Assembly: GCF_030704535.1 (NCBI RefSeq)
Contig: NC_081808.1
Span: 19,900,501-19,964,500 of the forward strand
Source: Vitis vinifera
Lineage: Eukaryota > Streptophyta > Magnoliopsida > Vitales > Vitaceae
Direction of reading: 5' to 3'
Length of the DNA stretch: 64,000 nucleotides
This document shows positions 43,262 to 55,216 of this stretch, piece by piece. Each line of letters begins with the position of its first letter. The first letter of the stretch is position 1. The translations under genes and the position numbers were made by a program. Below the pieces are notes generated by a model, which saw only the letters and a program-made list of their open reading frames with translations, did no database searches and was not told the DNA's origin.

Positions 43262-43563
43262 AAACGACGTCGTTTAGCAGCAAGAAGCCTTAAGAAAAAG
43301 GGAAACAAAAGGTAGTTGTGAAACCTTATGCGGGCGGACATGGTTTTGATGGAAGAACGGATGATTTAAAATGGCGGCGTTTTAATGAGAAGGGGAAGAC
43401 AGCTTTGTACCTAAAACGACGCCATTTTAATCATACGAGGCAACATAGAACAAAACAGCGAAACAAACACACCCTCGTCTCGGGTGGTAAGGAAGAGACA
43501 GCCGAAAACCGGGGAAGAAAGAGGGGACAGTGACTTTATTTTGCCCCCAAAACGACTTCGTTT
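43262..43563. promoter_or_regulatory. Cluster of CGACG palindromic motifs
   Basis: Four related 14-16-mers within 302 bp: AAACGACGTCGTTT (43262-43275, perfect palindrome), AAAATGGCGGCGTTTT (43368-43383), AAAACGACGCCATTTT (43413-43428, nearly the inverse of the previous one) and AAAACGACTTCGTTT (43549-43563). The surrounding DNA is less AT-rich than its neighbours. The spacing suggests a promoter-like region, but no gene is confirmed at either side. Confidence 0.45.
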
Positions 43564-46500
43564 AAACAAACGGAGAAATAAGAAGTAACACCGTCTTAAC
43601 TGGGATGGAACGGCAGAAATGTTGGAAGCCAGAACGCCATGTTCCCAATCCTAGAGTAAAATCGCTTCGTCCGCATCATCAGCTCCATGAAAGCTTTGTC
43701 GTTCCGAGCAGCTGAAAATGCAGGCAGTTGAAGGAGAGAGGGATCAGGTGCTCTCTGAAAATTCCAAAGAGACGAAAAGGTTCGATTGGGAGGAGAAACG
43801 TGAGAATGGTGAGTTGGGACTGAGAAGAAATTGAGACTGGAATCTCATCTCAACCCAATTTGATGGTGGCGCCTGTTGGTTTCAATTGGAATGATTGATT
43901 CCCAATTTTATTCTCAAGTAATTCTGAAAACTCCCGGGTTGGTGTGATTAACTTGCTGGTCAATCCATGAAATTATTCGTAAGGTGCAGGGAGTAGTGTT
44001 CATTTTTTGGCATGTTTCCATCATGCGGCCCAATCAGAATGGCTGTGTGTAAATAAAATAACCTTGAAAATTACTTGTTCCTTTCCATTCCCGCTCTGCG
44101 TTTTGTTATAATTAAAGTTCACTGTTTGTCTGTTAGTTTGTTTGACACTAAGTATACACCAAGGCAAAAATCGGAGAATCCGAGGAGACGCACAAATCAG
44201 AGGAATAGTAGAATTGAGGTTGATGGAGGGATGCCCGAGTTCTTCTTCTACCGCATGGCAGAAAAGACGAGAATGAGAATAAATGGAGAAAGTGGTAAAA
44301 GGGAAGTTGGAGATGTGTGTGTCTCATCGAGTCATCATGGCAGAGAGGAAGATATGGCGAAATGATGAAATATGCCCCCATTTACCTCCGTAGGTGGTGA
44401 GTACATGGAGAAATCTATGCAAATCTTTTGACTTCCAATGGAGAAAAGAGTTCAGTCAACTGCCTCGGTAGCATATGGTGTTTTGGTGAATGGTGAGTAA
44501 GAAATCATTGAATTGTGTTTTCCGTATAGATGGGGGGACAGTGGCCCAGCAATTTGGCCTGCCCAATTTGACCCAATTCCAACCCAACCCAAATTTATGA
44601 ATGAATTTGTGACTGTTTGGACCACAGAAAGTGAGCTAGGAAAAGCAGTGGCCTTTTGAAGTTGAAAGGAAGTAGTGACGGCCAATGGGGTTTGAATGGA
44701 GTCAGGGAAACAGCGTGAAAAGGAAACATGTAAATATTCAGGTGATGAAGTCGGAGAAAGTGAACGTCATCATTGCTCGAACCATGTTTGACCTTGATTG
44801 GAGGCATTGAGTTGTGGTCCACACCATATTCAATGCAAGGCCCAGGAAACAGGCAAATTTAATACCACACCATTTTTGCTTTCCATGTGAATTGTGAGTC
44901 GTGACTGCCAATTATGAGAAGAGGCAAACCCAAATGAAGTTCCCTGGTTTTGAAGAGTGAACGTGAATTGTGAAACTTGGTTATCTTTACAGACGAAGAG
45001 GAAACCAGTGAATTTATGCCGGCACCATTTTCTCTCTAAAATGATGAAACTCAGAGCCGTCTGGAAAAGAAAACACACTCTTCTCTCCAGATCCGTCCAG
45101 GGTTTTTGATATTTCTAAAATAATTTCAACATTAGCTCCAATTAGAATACTTAGGAATTGAAATCTTAGAAGCAATGTCCAGGTTCAGATGTTAGCTGAA
45201 TTCTCACATTAGAGCTTGAATACCCATAGCCCCAGCACAACTACTCTGTCATAAATGTGTTTCCCTGAAGTCTGAACCCACAACTTATTTTTTGATGGAT
45301 AAGTTTCAGCAATTAAAGAAAGCGTCTTCAGGACAGTGTCATGTGGTTGACAAAGTACCATACATTGTCAAAAGTTTTTCTCAATTCAAATTTAAAATGA
45401 CAACATTCATTTTGCGTATTAGTTAACATGTTAAGAAAACTCTTCACATTGGGCATGGGACTTGATCAACCTTTGAAACTTTCGCTCCCATGTCTATATC
45501 AAACCGCTTGGGTCATCCTTTGAAACCAACCTCATTTTGATCACCTTTCACATCACGAATCCTACCAATTACCTAATCTCGTAAGTTTGGTGGTTGACTC
45601 TTGATGATCTAGGATTCCCACTTCTAAGAGGCTTCCTAAGTGGCGAATAGTCTAAATGGAAAATCTAGTGGTAAACGCTTGCGTTTCAAAATTTTGACGC
45701 TTATGTCTGGTTCGCACTTACCAAAACTTTAAGGTCTCTTTGTAAATAAGATTAAAGGAGAGTTCCAGTTCCATCTAGAGATTATTGAGGTCCCCACTTG
45801 TCCCAATCTTCAACTTGCCCGGATTTTGATGTATACTAGTATGGTAGTCATAAGCTCAATCGTATTTTCTTGCTGCAAGTATCTGAACTGAACTTTATAA
45901 GGTCGGTTTAGTCTGGTGGCACAAAAGGAATGACAAGTGGGGGGGGGGTTTAGGCTGACCCTTCGTTGCAAGAAGTGAATGCATCAACCGTTTGCTGGCA
46001 TCAGGCCCACCCATCAAGCTTTTTTCTTCAACTTTTTGCGGCCATGGCAACCGACGAGCCTTTGACAATGGTGGGCATGGTGCAGTTTGCTAGTTGCTGT
46101 GGCCCACTGATACTGACTGGCTGTAGTAAAGAGATCATGGGTCTGTTTAATTGAGTTTAGGTGCATTAACTTATTTGTTCCTAGACATCAAATCATCCAC
46201 AGCATTCCCATGTTTTTCACATGTTCCCATGATCGCTAATGAAGATTTTCGCTTGGTATTCAAACGAAAATAAAGAGAGATGAATTACTGTGGACCTCGC
46301 ACTTTCTTGTGATGGTTAGTGGTTACATCATAAATGCCCTACGCCTACCGTAACGCATCCATGTGTTCATGGGGGCGTCAATGGATATTGTTGGTCCGAG
46401 TCTCAGCCTTTTCCTGTGCCTAGTCCTCAGACGTACCACCCCACAAATCACATCACACTTCCCTTTTTTTTTCTATTCACCAATTACTTTAGTGAGTGAG

Positions 46501-47470
46501 AAAAGTGGAGCAGAAAAATGATAAAAGAAAGAAAATTAGAAAATGAAAATGGAAAGCGACCTAAAGCAAGTAAATGGCCCCAAGCATCAGACGTTGATCC
46601 AAATAATTGTTACTTCCACTAACATCTTTCTCCTTCCACCACTCAACAAAGTTTTGTCCCTCTGCATGATTAAAAAAGTTATTGCCAGCCTGGGACTGAG
46701 GGCAAAGCAGGTCGAGCTTGGTGCAAACAAAGATATCATAACTCAACTTGCTTTGGGATCAGCTAAAATTCCAGATCCTGTAGACCTGAACATCAGGTCA
46801 GGCTCTGGACAGCCCGAATAAAACAATCTAGCAAAAATATCATGAAACAAGTCGCTATGTCCGTGGCCTCCCCACCATAAAGCAAGATTCTTATTATCTC
46901 TTATGTGAAAGATTATTCTTGCAAATTGGTGGGGTGAGTATAAAAAAAAATGAACAACCTTAATTTAATTCGAGTTTAATTTTGAAATATTTTTATAGTG
47001 TTTCGAGAATCAAGGCTTATTATAAAATTATTTATGACATTGAAATTGTTCATGTTAATATATCTGATGTTGAAATGTAATTGTGAAAGTACAAGGAAGG
47101 AGAGGGGGAAGCTAAATGAGAAAGAAAAACATGAGTGGGGTTGTTTTCTTGTTGACTCACGACGATGGCTTTTACCTTTTTTTAAAGTTTTTTTTTTAAG
47201 ATGAAGGTGGGGACATGTTCTGATTCATAGAGTTCAAGGGAGGCTGCTGGGTGATGCTCTTGGTGGCGCACTTTAACTCTACTGCCTGCATAATTGCCTC
47301 CGTGTTTGCGCGGAAGCTCAAAGTGAGCCCTCATCGTGTTTCTCCTTTACTGTTTCCTTTTCACTCGGCTTCGACGACCAAGAGATTTCTTACAACTGCA
47401 GTTAAACTAGTTGGTTTCTTTCTTCCTCGTGTTGGCCAAAGGTCTTTGGGAATCCACTATTTTCCTCCTT
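43564..47470. other. Intergenic region upstream of the PUB5-type gene
   Basis: No gene established. One weak candidate exon (43718-43808, +, starting MQAVEGERDQV and ending at a GTGAGT donor) follows the motif cluster, but no second exon with a good reading frame was found. The open frames at 44148-44822 and 46543-46821 have no recognisable features. Confidence 0.45.
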
Positions 47471-48582
47471 TATATATAGCCTTTTATTTTGAATTATTTG
47501 TTCTCTCCTGTCTAGGTTGTGGGGTTTCTTCTACTCTTTAAAGAGTTCTGCAAGCTGAACCCAGTACAATTGGTTCTTGTGATATTTTTTTCATTTCTGG
47601 GTTTCTCTTGCTTTTTTTTGGGTTGGTTTTCCCTTAGTGTAATCCATGAAGAAACGGTGTTGAGGTTTGAGAATTCTCACCAGTTGTGAGGAACTAGAGG
47701 TCTTTCAAGCAAAAAGATTATGTTCTTGGATTTCTACTTTTCTTTCGCAGAAGATCTCGTGAACATTTGTTTGCAACTCTTCTCCGAGTTTTTGTACGGA
47801 AGGGCTGTCAGAAAAGTGCCATGACGACTTGAAATCTGTTGGGGAATTTGATAAATTTGAGGGAATTCTTGTGTTCGAGAATTGGGTTTTCTTCATCTGT
47901 GCCCAATTTCTCAAAATTAGATTCTCTGGTGGTTGAAGTTCTAGTTTTCTCACTTGCAAAGTAAGGGGGAGGTGGGATTGTGCTTACTTACTTCTCAACA
48001 GGCTTGTGTTTACTCGCTTCTCAACAGGCTTGTGTTTACTCGCTTCTCAACAGGCAGAGGAGTAGCTTTCCTGTTCGGTTTATCACGTCACTGGGTAAGG
48101 GTTTTCAGTTTCTGTTCGGATTATGTTTTAGTACTGACTAATTTGTTGTGTGCGCTTTCTGCATCCTGCTTTTTGGGTTTATTGAAAACGGTATTCTTTC
48201 ATGCATTGGAGCCAAGATTTTGAATTGAATTTGCTTGTAATCCATGATATGAAATTGAAATAATTCATTTGAGTTTATTTTAATTCAGGGTGAATAACAT
48301 GTCCATTTCCTTTTTTTATTTTTTATTTTTATGTCTTTTTCTTTTGATAGGCAATATGCCATCTCCAGTGGGCATTTGATCGTCCCAAAATTGTGTCCGT
48401 ATATTATCTTTTGACTTTACACTTTAAAATACAAGTTGGTAGTATAAATATAAACACCACTGGAGTTACAGACTAAACATGTTCAAGTGCATTCACTGGG
48501 ATCCTATAATAGCTTAGACTGTTTTTGGCTGTGTAGAAATGCGGTCTTGAAACTGGATCAGAAAGGCCCCGCAAATCCACAA

Positions 48583-48620
<38 letters not shown>

Positions 48621-49605
48621 TGATGGATTTGGAATCAGTTTCAACTCCTGCAGATATCAAATCTGCAAAAATTAAAAAGCAATCTTTTAAATTCCTCTAA
48701 GTTGCCTGAGTTTAAGTTCAAATTTATGCAACCAAATGCACCCTTCTTATAACAAGTGCTAAAACAAGCTATTGAACTCATTCAAATGCTCAAACACAGT
48801 TGTTTAAATTCTGTGTAAAGCCTATGGACATTTTAAATTCCTGTGGGAAGGCCATGCTGCTAGAGCATGGAAAAACTTTCACCTTTTTATTAGCCATAAT
48901 CTAATTGATAATTGGCTGAAAACTATTGCTCCTTGAGTATATAATTGGCTAACTTTGGAATGTGAAGCATTGGCATGGAATGAAAATTTGGGAACCCGGT
49001 GATCCCACATGTTGAAGATGGAAGATTTCTGAATATATTTTCCTACTTAATCTGTTGTGATGATTGTATGGAACAACTCCTGGGTTTAATTCTATTTGAT
49101 AAACAAAATACTGTTGCATCATTTCTACTATCATCTCCAAAATCTTTCTGCCACGTGGTTTTATTCTCTCTTTCTTAACGTATTCAATTCACATCTGTTT
49201 GGTTGCAAAAGAGTAATACAGATATACACATATCTGGTAAACTGCATGTATGGTTTAAGGTTTCGCACTAGTAGTTCTGTTTTATATGGAAATGCAGGTG
49301 CTTTTATTGTGTAGTGTCATCTGTATGAATTCTGTTGGTTATTTGATAAATGTAAGTTGCCACTAACAAAACCAATGCTGTTATATTTCTTGAATCTACT
49401 TTGTATTTTGCAATTTGTGTTTTGACTGATTATTGATTCCTTGATTTTCATCATTTAGCATATGGAGGTTTACATTTGAGATTCTTAGTTTGCACACGAT
49501 GACAAAATTGTAATTTTATAATTATGATGTATTTTATACAAGAATGACAAATTTAATTTTCTCAGTTGTTACTCAATGTGCAGATCCAGTATAACTGCCT
49601 TTTAG
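47471..49605 (+). promoter_or_regulatory. Probable core promoter and 5' leader of the PUB5-type gene
   Basis: TATATATAG at 47471-47479 is followed by a T/C-rich leader-like stretch. The coding start at 49606 lies just after an acceptor (ATGTGCAG, ending 49582), so a leader intron of about 1.5 kb is likely; possible donors are AAAGTAAGG at about 47959 and GGGTAAGG at about 48092. A (TA)n run lies at about 48583-48619. This is inferred; no transcript data. Confidence 0.45.
47983..48060. repeat. Three 26-bp tandem repeats in the PUB5 leader region
   Basis: Units at 47983, 48009 and 48035 share CTTCTCAACAGGC and, in the last two, TTTACTCGCTTCTCAACAGG. Each unit contains a CAACAG|G that could act as a splice acceptor. 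Confidence 0.8.
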
Positions 49606-49820
49606 ATGGGGACTGATGCTACAGAAGTAGTGCCAACACTGCCTCGTCCTAATGCTGTAAAGGTATAGATGTGTCCAATTAGTTCCATTTTTTCTGTTCC
49701 AGTTTGCATGTTTAAATTTGAATATTGACTTTTATGGTTGCCCTTCAGGCCTACTTCAAGTGGCACATGGTGGTGTGGGGATGTGGGAGGTTTAAGGTTC
49801 AATTCCCAGTAGGAAAAAGG

Positions 49821-49863
<43 letters not shown>

Positions 49864-52800
49864 TTGGCCATAAGAAAAATTAAAAACTAAAAATTTAAAA
49901 AAATCCAGAGGGAGAAGAGTTATCATGTTTCCAGTTAACGCATCAAGAAATAAATAGCAAAAGGATAGGAGCTATTGCATTTTCCACTATGGAAAATGTA
50001 TTAGAAGAATTCTGATCAAAAAAAAAAAAAAAATGTCTTAGAAGAAAGAGATCTGTATCTATTTTATCCCTTAGGAGAATGACATATGGCTATAGTTTTC
50101 TTATGAAAGTTTAACTGGTTATTTCTCTAAGGAATGTGAACATGAACTTCCGTATATCTTTGCATGTTTGTAATGCTTTCTACTCCTTTATATATTATAT
50201 TATTATTTATTTCAGTTGTTCTATTTATTGAATCAGAATATCTTGGTAACGTTAGCCCATGATTGCAGGTGCATCAGTTAATGTGCACAGACCTAATGAA
50301 TTTGGTTGATCGAGTCTTAAAGATATTACCAGAGATAGAAGCAGCTCGACCATGCAAAGCAGGAAGGGATGCATTGTGCTCAATAAACCTAGCAATTGAG
50401 AAAGCCAAGTCAGTCCTGCTGGACTGCAGCGAGTCTAGTAAGCTCTATTTGGTATGTTCTCTACAATCTTCTAACAGAAAGAAAGTAAACAATATCAAGT
50501 ACATTTTCTCCTGAATATTTTTTTCATGTGAAAGCATCGTTACTATGGTTAAGTACCTTCGCTTTTCAAACAGTTTTAAAAAAGAAACAATACAATAAAG
50601 AAATCAACTGATGTACTATGCTGTTAGCCTCAAGAAGGGGAAGGAAAACTTACAATTGTAGATGTTTTATCAAAGCTTTGGCAAGGTAATATAGTGTCAT
50701 TGCAGGATTATGATTGTCATCTTGTACCTATTACTTGACCCTCTAATTTGATTCTAGCCTTGCATATGATATCCTACATCTGATAAGGGAAAAAGTTCCT
50801 GACATTACATATCTATGGGCTCCTCTTAACCAAGTAGATGTGTTTTAAACTTGTGAGGACCTATTAGACCGAAAGTAGACAATATTTACACGATTGGGAG
50901 TAGGTTCTTACAAATGGTATGAAAGTTGATCCCTAACATGGGTATGAGAATTTGTTTGGTCTTGCAAGAGATGTTTGTCGATTTAGCTTTACAATTTTGT
51001 GGGATATAATGAGGATGTTGTGTCTGTATGGGGAATGTTATGATATCCCACATCAAATATGATAAAAAGTTATTGATATTATATATGTATGAACTCCTCT
51101 TAAACATGTACACATCTTTTTAAAGTTGTGAGAGCCTACTGGGCCTAAAGTAAACAATATCTATATGGTTGGGAGTGGGTCATTACACTGCAAGTAGTTG
51201 TTTGAAGTGAATTTCATCCCGCATTACTTGATTTATATTCTTCTAGATGGAACTTCATGCAATACATGTTCTGGGGAATCTTGTAATTGCTGCTGCACCC
51301 TTATATAGATCTTACTCTTGAGTGGAACATTTAATTGTTGTCTAGAAACTATGCGATTAATATATTTTTTCATTTTTTAAAGAATGCTTAGCTGTCAGTT
51401 GATGTTGATAGTTGTTTCTGTAATATGTTCAGGCAATATCAGGCACTGTAATAGTGTTGAAATGTGAAAGAATAAGGAGCTTACTGGAGAAAAATTTAAG
51501 CCAAATTCAGACTATGGTTCCGTGTATGTTGAATGCACAGGTTTGTATGCACTCTATTTTGAGTTTTTTTATTCTCTTTTACTTTTATGCCTTTTTTCTT
51601 TTTGAGTGATGGTGGGAGGATGCTGGAAATAAATTGATAAAAGAAGTACTATTTGCAACTATTGAATTCCAATTAGATGCAAATTCTCAGCTGTATTTTG
51701 TTTCACGATATGAATATATCTTTATTCCTCACCTACAGGGCATTCTCACTTAGAATGGCTTGTGTTCTTTATATTATTCCTATGAACCCCTTCTTTGTAT
51801 TTCTTTGGCATTAAAACTCTTGTTTGCGGCTCAGTGTGTATATACATATGCACTCAGATGTGTATATACTGTCTCCTTTCTACGTCACACCTTGTTCTGT
51901 TCAATTTTTTTTTTTCCCATAAAACCATCTCCTTTCTACTTCATACCTTGTTCTGTTCAATTATTATTATTTTTTTCCTTAAACCTTTGTTAAATTATGG
52001 ATTCTAAGTGTGTTAGTTGAGGTGGCGATCCCCTACATATCATTGTAACCAAAATTTATTATGACAATCAATGTGAGTATAATTTTGGAGAATAAGATCA
52101 GCCAATAGGGATGAGAATATGCAAATACTTCAATTGGGTTTTCTAAAAGACTCAATTTTCCCAGGGGTACCTACAGCTAGTGTGCCCGTTAGCCATCTGT
52201 GTTAAAGATCTAATGAACAGAAACCTTGTGCATTGCTTTTCTTAATACAGACATGCATGATATCTTCTGTTTGTGGTTTGAAATCCTTCACAATGTTTTA
52301 TTATTTTTATCCATGTCAGTTATTACTTTAGCTGGCTCTCTCACTGTGTTCTTAGACTGTTAGTAATCCCCCTAATACAGGTTTAATCTGATCTGAATAC
52401 ATTGAAGTGTCCTGTTGGATTAGTACTGCCTGCAAAAGAAAATGAAAGTACTGAAAGAGCAATTAGACCCTCTTTCACTACTTTCCTACTTTCAGATTTA
52501 CTTGTTATGTGCATGCATAATTTAAACCTCTAAAGAAAAGAGAAACTGCTTGTTCCTCATATTGCAGCTTTTTTTTCCTTAATAGTGATACTTATGGCAC
52601 AAGGGCATTCAGTCTTTTTAATCTCATATTTGGACTTTTGGACTCTTTTCCCCCCTTTTCTGTCCTTTTTTTTCCTATGCCAAATATCTGGTACAGTTGA
52701 TGATGAAGTATCATTTGCAGATTTCTCGAATAGTAGAGGATCTTAGGGCAGTAACGTTTTCCTTGGATTCATCTGAAGAAGAGGCTGGGAAGGTCATGCA

Positions 52801-55216
52801 AACATTGATGCGCCAGGAATCAGCTCAATCTGATTTGATAGAGAATTCAAAGATTGAGGCTCTTCAAATTGCAGCTTCAAGGCTTCATATTACATCTCAA
52901 AGAGATCAATTGATCGAGAAAAGATCCATTAGAAAGCAGCTTGAGAAAAGCAGCAATAATGAAAGAAAGAATCAAATGTTAATATACCTTTTGAATCTGC
53001 TGAAGAAGTATGGAAACATTATTGTGGAAGTGCAAATGGAGAATGCTGATGATCATCATGAAAGACCTTTTCCATTTCCAAACTCTTGTGGAGCTTCTTT
53101 ATGTGGTCAATCTGTTGAAGTAGGATCTTGCTTAGGATATGGGCAACATGAGGCTCAAACTGACGTGTTTAGGAGGCCAATACCACCTGAGGAATTCATG
53201 TGCCCCATATCTTCAAGATTGATGTATGATCCGGTGATCATTGATTCGGGAGTAACATTTGAAAGGATGTGGATCCAGAAGTGGTTTGATGAGGGTCATG
53301 ATACATGTCCACAAAGTAAAAAGAAGCTGGCCAAAATGTTGTTGACTCCGAATACTGCCATGAAAGAACTAATCTTAAAGTGGTGCATGAAGCATGGAAT
53401 CCCTGAACCTGGCCCATGTTTAGAACCACCAGCATTTAACACATGGGAATATTCTTCTACTTCCATCACAAGCCTCAGTAATTCTATGAATGATCTAAAC
53501 CTGCCAATAGATATCAGCGGAGTATCACTTGGATCTTTAGATAACAGTTACAGTTCAGACTCCTCACATATTAATATCAGAGATGGGTTAAATTTGATTA
53601 CAGTGAAGACTAGTGATGAATCTCACAGATGTCATGGTCATGCAGATAAACCTGAGACAGATCTGAAGTTTTTATCTGAACTTGCTACACATCCATGGGA
53701 GTCCCAATACCAGGTGGTTGAAGATGTAGAAAAAGACTTGAAAGGCGATGATCAAGCTTGGCATTCACTATCATCTAAGAATTTTGTTGAACCACTGATT
53801 AGGTTTCTAAAGGATGCTTGTGAGCAGCATGATGTAAAAGCTCAGAGAGTTGGATCTCAGTTGTTATTGGCATTTGTCAGCAAAAGCAGGTAACTTCTTT
53901 TTCTTGCTGTATATCTTGTGCTACTGATATTTTTAGTTCTGATGAATATCATCTCTTGTTTCAGCTGTATTTACTTCAGTTAGCCCGTTTTTCTTTTTGA
54001 TGCTACATATATCGTAATAGGTTTGAAGGGCATCCAAATTGTCTATTATTAGGTTTAGAGTGTTCTATGAGTGGTCAAACAACTCAACTTAGGTCTTAAT
54101 CTTATTTGGTTGTTGGCTACATCATTTCTTTGTGCCTAGCCCCATGTAGTGTCACATTCTTGGCAATGATCTTTTTTCTTGCCACCTTTGCCCTCATTGT
54201 TTTTTGTATGCCTCTTTTCCTTTTGGTGTCTTTAACTTGAATCAAATCACTTCTCTATATTGGTGCATTCATTGGCCTTTATACACAGCCAACCATCTTA
54301 GATGATTTTCCTCATATAGTCCTCAACTGGTGCCACTTGGAGTAAATTTCTGTTATATTGTTTTTCCCTGTTGATACATTGAGATTTTAGCTTAAACGGG
54401 ATTTAGGCCTATCTCTCATTCCCATTAATTTGTGTGATGCTGTACAGAAGTGGTGTATCATACTTAGGAGAAGATGCATTTAATCTGATGACATCTCTTC
54501 TAGATTCAGAAGTAACTGAAGAAGCTCTTGCCATACTGGAAGTGTTGTCTAGCAACTTGAATTGTGGATCTAAAATTGCTGCAGCTGGCACTCTCACTTC
54601 TGTCCTAAAGATCCTGGACACCCAAAGAGAATTTCAGGAACCAGCCATTAAAATACTATATAATATGTCCTCAAAAAGTGATGTTCGTTCCTTCATTGTG
54701 TCTTTGGACTGCATCCCTAAGTTGGTCCCATTCTTGAAGGATACTCGTCTTGCAAAATATTGTATAGTTATTTTGAAAAATTTGTGTTATACCGAAGAGG
54801 GCAGGGTTTCTGTTGCTGGAACTGATGGATGCATAGCTTCCATTGTTGAATTACTTGAAAATGGAAGCTGTGAGGACCAAGAGCATGCAATGGCTATTCT
54901 CCTTTTTTTGTGCGCTCAACGTGTTCAATATTGCCAGTTGGTTATGGAAGAGGGTGCTGATGTCTTTACTTCGCTTGCCAGTATATCTCTCAATGGGAAT
55001 GACAATGGAAAGGTGAAGGCAAATGAATTGCTTCGACTCTTAAGAGATATTGATCATAGTGATGTAAAAGAAAGTCCTGGATCCAATCTTGTTGTCCCTG
55101 TAGACTCCAGCAACTACCTTAAAGAGAAGAAATCATCTTCCAAGTCATCAGGAATTTTTGGAAGGATACCAATATTCTCAAAGCGCAGGTCTGGTTCACC
55201 AAAAAGAAAGAAATGA
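49606..55216 (+). CDS. PUB5: U-box/ARM-repeat E3 ubiquitin ligase, PUB5 type
   Basis: Exons 49606-49662, 50269-50451, 51433-51540, 52721-53889 and 54448-55216 join in phase to 761 residues, all with GT-AG borders. The N-terminal region (residues 1 to about 260, opening MGTDATEVVP, with CSESSKLYL) is the conserved UND-like helical domain. The U-box spans about 271-343 (PPEEFMCPISSRLMYDPVI through LILKWCMKHGI). The C-terminal half (about 510-720) is made of helical ARM-type repeats, and the tail is basic and Ser-rich (KRRSGSPKRKK). It would act as an E3, using the U-box to bind a charged E2 and the ARM repeats to bind substrates. The MGTDA start and UND sequence recall Arabidopsis PUB5; exact orthology was not tested. 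Introns 1 and 2 carry a SINE-like element and a TRIM. Confidence 0.93.
49745..49860 (+). mobile_element. SINE-like element in PUB5 intron 1
   Basis: TTCAAGTGGCACATGG resembles a tRNA-type A box, and about 35 bp further GGTTCAATTCC (49796-49806) resembles a B box. It ends in an A-rich stretch and a (GA)n run of about 34 bp. This layout is that of plant tRNA-derived SINEs. Target duplications were not found. Confidence 0.4.
50761..51187 (+). mobile_element. TRIM, Cassandra-like, in PUB5 intron 2
   Basis: Two 152-bp LTRs, 50761-50912 and 51036-51187, roughly three-quarters identical, start TG and end CTTACA/ATTACA. They enclose only 123 bp. After the 5' LTR comes AATGGTATGAAAG, like the initiator-Met primer site, and before the 3' LTR a GTATGGGGAA purine tract. 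LTR blocks such as GATATCCCACATC, TTGTGAGAGCCTACTGGGCC, AGTAAACAATATCTAT and GGGAGTGGGTCATTACA correspond in order to Cassandra TRIM LTRs, which carry a 5S-rRNA-like promoter. No coding capacity, and no target duplication is visible, so it is old. Confidence 0.65.

Noticed and set aside
46543..46821. 92-codon + frame and its antisense partner
   Set aside because: No domain, no splice support, no promoter; likely chance.
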